DNA of 7,830 nt from Campylobacteraceae bacterium (GTDB lineage: Bacteria; Campylobacterota; Campylobacteria; Campylobacterales; Sulfurovaceae). The notes beneath the pieces are model-generated. The model saw nothing but the letters and a program-made list of their open reading frames with translations. It did no database searches and had not been told where the DNA came from. Shown here piece after piece: positions 4,666-7,830 of this stretch (position 1 is the first letter of the stretch; each line of letters begins with the position of its first letter). The stretch is from assembly GCA_027063105.1 (NCBI GenBank), contig JAMOSL010000133.1:1-7830 (forward strand), in the 5' to 3' direction. The translations under genes were made by a program, and so were the position numbers.

Positions 4666-5047
4666 AACTCTATTAAATTTTTTAAATCAAGAAGAAGTAT
4701 TACAGGTTATTATAGTTATTGGTTCTATGATTCTATTTTTTATAGGTCTATTTGGAATTTTAACTCAAAGGCACTTTATAAAGATTTTCATTAGCATAGA
4801 GATTATGGAAATAGCAATATTTATATTTTTTATTGGATTGGCATTTCAAAAAGGGAAAACTGCACCAATGCTAGGAGATGGTATTACAAAATTTATAAAT
4901 ATGAATGACCCAATACCTCATGCTATGATATTAACAGCTATTGTTATTGGAATGGCAGTTTTAGCACTAGGAGTTAGTATGGCAATTGAATATAATAAAC
5001 TAACAGGAATTACAACTATTGACAAAATGAATGGATTGAAGAATTAA
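4658..5047 (+). CDS. mrpC: Cation/proton antiporter subunit C (MrpC/NuoK family)
   Basis: A 129-residue protein with three membrane helices (about 14-34, 40-62, 88-111), matching MrpC/MnhC, the homologue of complex I subunit NuoK. Glu48 in the second helix (ISIEIMEIAIF) corresponds to the conserved acidic residue of the family; Glu51 one turn later stands where many homologues have an uncharged residue. The block DPIPHAMILTAIVIG (84-98) before and in the third helix is the family signature. The loop between helices 2 and 3 (63-84) is longer than in NuoK, as usual for MrpC. The start overlaps the end of mrpB by 8 bases, with AAAGGAA (4646-4652) as ribosome binding site. Confidence 0.92.
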   Translation: MIETLLNFLNQEEVLQVIIVIGSMILFFIGLFGILTQRHFIKIFISIEIMEIAIFIFFIGLAFQKGKTAPMLGDGITKFINMNDPIPHAMILTAIVIGMAVLALGVSMAIEYNKLTGITTIDKMNGLKN

Positions 5048-6507
5048 TGATGAGTAGTATTTATTTTATAGCCCTACCACTTCTTTTTGGATTTTCAGTT
5101 CCGATATTATCAAAATTTGGTAAAAATGGAGTTGCTTACACATCTTTAATTCTCCAACTATCTCTATTTTTACTTAGTATTACTTTAGTTTTAGATTTAA
5201 CTACTCCTATAGTAGAAGTTATTGCAATTTCTCCACCTTTAGGTATTGCTTTAGTATCAGATAATGTATCTATGTTTTTTGTAACTATATTTACATTCTT
5301 CACATTAGTATTATCTATATATTATATGGGTCAAAGAGAAAATAAAAAATATGCAAACGAAAACAAATTCTTCATACTTTTAAATATGCTTCTAGCTTCT
5401 GCTATTGGATTAGTTTTAAGTAGTGATATATTTAATATTTATGTATTTTTTGAGATAGCAGGTATTTCATCTTATATTCTATCTAGTTATGAAAAAACAG
5501 CCAATGCACTAGAAGCTGGATTAAAATATCTTCTAACTGGTGCTATGGCATCTATATTTTTAGTATTTGGAATATTTCTAATTTATCTTCATCTTGGAAC
5601 TCTAAATTTAGCACTTATATCCCAAAACTTTTATACTCTTTCAATAGAACTTCAACTTTTAATAGCCACTCTTCTATTTGTTGGTTTCGGATTTAAAGTA
5701 GAAGTATTTCCATTTAATCTATGGGTAAGTGATATTTATGAAGGTTCTACACCTTTAGTAAATGCATTATTCTCTTCTATAGTATCAAAAGCTTATCTAT
5801 TCGTATTTTTTCATCTACTCTATCTTTTTATACCTCATCACAACTTTACAGATTTTTTATTATCCGTAGGTGTTATAAGTATGATTCTTGCAGAGATAGT
5901 GGCCATTAAACAAACTAACATAAAAAGGGTCTTTGCATATTCAAGTCTGGGACAATTAGGACTTCTATTTATAGCATTCTCTATGCAAACAAGCGATGCA
6001 ATCATTGCAGGATTATATATTTTACTAGCTCATTCAATAGCAAAAATGGTTATATTTTTATCTTTAGATTCTATAATAAATAAATATAAAAGTGAAGATA
6101 TATCAGTTTTAGAAAAAATGAATTCTCCTTTTATGAAATGGATTTTATTAATATCTATGTTATCACTATTAGGTATTCCTCTATTTGCTGGATTTGTTGG
6201 GAAATTCTTAATATTAAAAACTTTTGGAATAGCAGGATATTTTGGAATCATAAGTGCAATAATTTTAGCATCTTTAATAGAAGCAATATATTATTTTAAA
6301 CTGATTGGTCTAATGTTTAAAAATACAGAAAAAGGTGATTATATGGAAATATCTATTTTACAAAAATCTGTTTTATTACTTTTAACGATATCCATACTAT
6401 TTATAGGTGTATATCCATTTATATTATCAGATTGGATTAATTTAGCCTCAGAAACTATGATAAACTCACATACATATCAAAATATAATCTTAGGAGTACA
6501 ATTATGA
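5047..6507 (+). CDS. mrpD: Antiporter subunit D, proton-translocating NuoN/NuoM family
   Basis: A 486-residue protein with about 14 membrane helices, full length for MrpD/MnhD. The charged residues of the ion channel are at the usual places: Glu136 in helix 5 (IYVFFEIAGISSY), Lys217 in helix 7 (GFGFKVEVFPF) followed by LWVSDIYEGSTP (225-236), Lys248 in helix 8 (SIVSKAYLF), Lys333 in the HSIAKMVIF helix and Lys386 in GFVGKFLIL. The wording around 217-236 is closer to NuoN than to NuoL. Residues 294-305 (RVFAYSSLGQLG) are the standard family block. The ATG shares one base with the mrpC stop; a second ATG at 5050 is also possible. No strong ribosome binding site is seen, so coupling to mrpC translation is likely. 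Confidence 0.9.
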   Translation: MMSSIYFIALPLLFGFSVPILSKFGKNGVAYTSLILQLSLFLLSITLVLDLTTPIVEVIAISPPLGIALVSDNVSMFFVTIFTFFTLVLSIYYMGQRENKKYANENKFFILLNMLLASAIGLVLSSDIFNIYVFFEIAGISSYILSSYEKTANALEAGLKYLLTGAMASIFLVFGIFLIYLHLGTLNLALISQNFYTLSIELQLLIATLLFVGFGFKVEVFPFNLWVSDIYEGSTPLVNALFSSIVSKAYLFVFFHLLYLFIPHHNFTDFLLSVGVISMILAEIVAIKQTNIKRVFAYSSLGQLGLLFIAFSMQTSDAIIAGLYILLAHSIAKMVIFLSLDSIINKYKSEDISVLEKMNSPFMKWILLISMLSLLGIPLFAGFVGKFLILKTFGIAGYFGIISAIILASLIEAIYYFKLIGLMFKNTEKGDYMEISILQKSVLLLLTISILFIGVYPFILSDWINLASETMINSHTYQNIILGVQL

Positions 6508-7830
6508 GATTTTTAAATATATTTTTATCATTAATTAGTGCTATTCTAGTTATAAAGTTATTTAATATAGGTATATTATGGCAGTTAGATATGATTGATT
6601 ATGGATTTAAGAATATTATAGTTGGATTAGAAGCATCAGCTCTTAGTAGTTTTTTTGCAATTTTAATATCTTTTTCATGGTTTATAATATCTTTAGTTTT
6701 AATAGAGAATAGAGATGATGATAGTAATTTTACTAAATGGTTACCACTTCTAAGCCTATCCCTTTTTGTTATAGTATATGCTAATGATTATCTTATATTC
6801 TTTATAGGTTGGGAAGTAATGAGTCTTACAACTTATCTAATATTATCAAAAACTCTTACTGAAGAAGCATTAATTAAATATATAATATTTGCTATGGCTT
6901 CAGCTCTATCTATTTTAATGGCAATAATTATATTATACTCTGGTGCTGGAACTCTTTTATATATAGATGGACATGAAAGTTTTATTGCTTTAACTCTATC
7001 CATGAAAATCGCTCTAATCACATTTATGTTACTAGGATTATTTATTAAGATGGGTACAATAGGTTTTCACTATTGGCTCGTAGATAGCTATCAACAAGCC
7101 AATAATCTTTTTAGTGCTTATCTTTCAGCTGTATTATCTAAAATGGCAATATATGCTTTAATTATATTTTTATTCCAAATTGTAGATATAAAATCATTAG
7201 ATGCGATATATCTTCAATACTTTTTAGCAGTTATAGGAGTTTTAACTTCAATTATTGCTACATTTAAAGCTATCAAAGAAGATGAGGTCAAAAGACTCTT
7301 AGCATATTCATCTATTGCCCAATTAGGATATATATTAACAGTTTTAGCTATTGCTAGTGGTTTAGGTGGAGCATTATATCATGCAGTTATTCATACACTT
7401 GTAAAACTTTTATTATTTATAAATATTGCTGGAGTTGTAGCAATCACAGGTCGTTCTAAATTAAGTGAACTCGGTGGATTAATATATAGAATGCCTCACT
7501 CTTTTGTTATGTTACTTATTGGTATAATTGTAATTGCAGGTATGCCACCTCTTGGTGGATTTGCATCTAAATATATGATATATACCTCTTTATTAGATGC
7601 AAAATTATTACTGATTTTAACTGCTACAATGTTTGCAAGTGTAAGTGCATTTTTATATGTGTATAAATTAATATATGGTATATATTTAGGTCAACCAACA
7701 AATCATAAATTAGAAAAAGTAAAAGATGTATCTATCTGGTATCTATTTCCTCAATATATAATATCTTTAATTTTAATTATTATAGGAACTTTTCCAGCCT
7801 TAATAGTGCCTTATTTAAATCTTATTCTTA
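6504..7830 (+). CDS. Second MrpD/MrpA-type proton-conducting subunit (partial, cut by window end)
   Basis: The frame is open from the ATG at 6504 to the window end, giving 442 residues with no stop. It is a second member of the NuoL/M/N-MrpA/D family with at least 12-13 membrane helices. Family landmarks are Glu104 (FFIGWEVMSLTTY), Lys182 (LFIKMGTIGFHYWLVD), Lys213 (SKMAIYA), RLLAYSSIAQLGY (264-276), Lys301 (HTLVKLLLF) and GMPPLGGFASKY (346-357) with Lys356. The helix 7-8 region is atypical: the usual PxHxWLPDA block reads GFHYWLVDS, without the prolines. The start overlaps the mrpD stop by ATGA, with TAGGAG at 6491-6496 as ribosome binding site. It may take the place of the N-terminal antiporter part of MrpA, or be an extra MrpD paralogue; the missing C-terminus would help decide. 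Confidence 0.88.
   Translation, partial: MRFLNIFLSLISAILVIKLFNIGILWQLDMIDYGFKNIIVGLEASALSSFFAILISFSWFIISLVLIENRDDDSNFTKWLPLLSLSLFVIVYANDYLIFFIGWEVMSLTTYLILSKTLTEEALIKYIIFAMASALSILMAIIILYSGAGTLLYIDGHESFIALTLSMKIALITFMLLGLFIKMGTIGFHYWLVDSYQQANNLFSAYLSAVLSKMAIYALIIFLFQIVDIKSLDAIYLQYFLAVIGVLTSIIATFKAIKEDEVKRLLAYSSIAQLGYILTVLAIASGLGGALYHAVIHTLVKLLLFINIAGVVAITGRSKLSELGGLIYRMPHSFVMLLIGIIVIAGMPPLGGFASKYMIYTSLLDAKLLLILTATMFASVSAFLYVYKLIYGIYLGQPTNHKLEKVKDVSIWYLFPQYIISLILIIIGTFPALIVPYLNLIL

Noticed and set aside
6030..6251. 73-residue open frame on the - strand
   Set aside because: It is antisense to the strongly conserved part of mrpD and shows no independent coding signal.
6833..7021. 62-residue open frame on the - strand
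   Set aside because: It is antisense to the second antiporter subunit, which is clearly coding on the + strand.

Overview
The window looks like a chromosomal segment of a low-GC member of the Campylobacterota (Epsilonproteobacteria), possibly Arcobacteraceae or a Sulfurimonas-like genus. This rests on very AT-rich codon use, small periplasmic monohaem cytochromes c, extended -10 promoters of TGNTATAAT type without clear -35 boxes, and a split-subunit Mrp/Mbh-type antiporter operon. The genus is an inference; no marker gene fixes it.

Left part (1-583, + strand): a complete tRNA-Asp(GTC) with encoded CCA, then a small membrane-anchored protein whose soluble part resembles a degenerate PD-(D/E)XK nuclease fold.

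Middle part (589-3077, - strand, read right to left): a secreted protein made of five 48-residue Trp/Gly/Tyr repeats (probable small beta-propeller-like fold), then a cassette of monohaem cytochrome c, periplasmic ferritin-like DUF2202 protein, and a second monohaem cytochrome c. The cassette appears to have layered control: a perfect FNR/CRP-family palindrome (TTGAT-N4-ATCAA) upstream of the first cytochrome, two mutually exclusive hairpins in its short leader, one of which buries the ribosome binding site, and a Fur-box-like sequence lying on the -10 element in front of the ferritin-like gene. A redox or iron-linked periplasmic function is inferred, but the substrate is unknown.

Right part (3154-7830, + strand, leaving the window): a tightly overlapping operon for a multi-subunit cation/proton antiporter, in the order MrpF, MrpG, MbhD-like (DUF4040), MbhE-MrpB fusion, MrpC, MrpD and a second MrpD/NuoL-family subunit that is cut by the window end. 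The C-terminal part of classical MrpA is here split into an 81-residue MbhD-like protein and an MbhE domain fused to MrpB, as in archaeal Mbh/Mrp-type modules. MrpE is not found before MrpF. Neighbouring genes overlap by 1-11 bases or abut, so translational coupling is likely. The first gene, mrpF, has no visible ribosome binding site and its ATG sits where transcription is expected to begin, so it may be leaderless. The two halves of the window diverge from an intergenic region at 3078-3153 carrying back-to-back promoters.

There is no gene-free stretch over 300 bases, and no insertion sequence or CRISPR array was seen.
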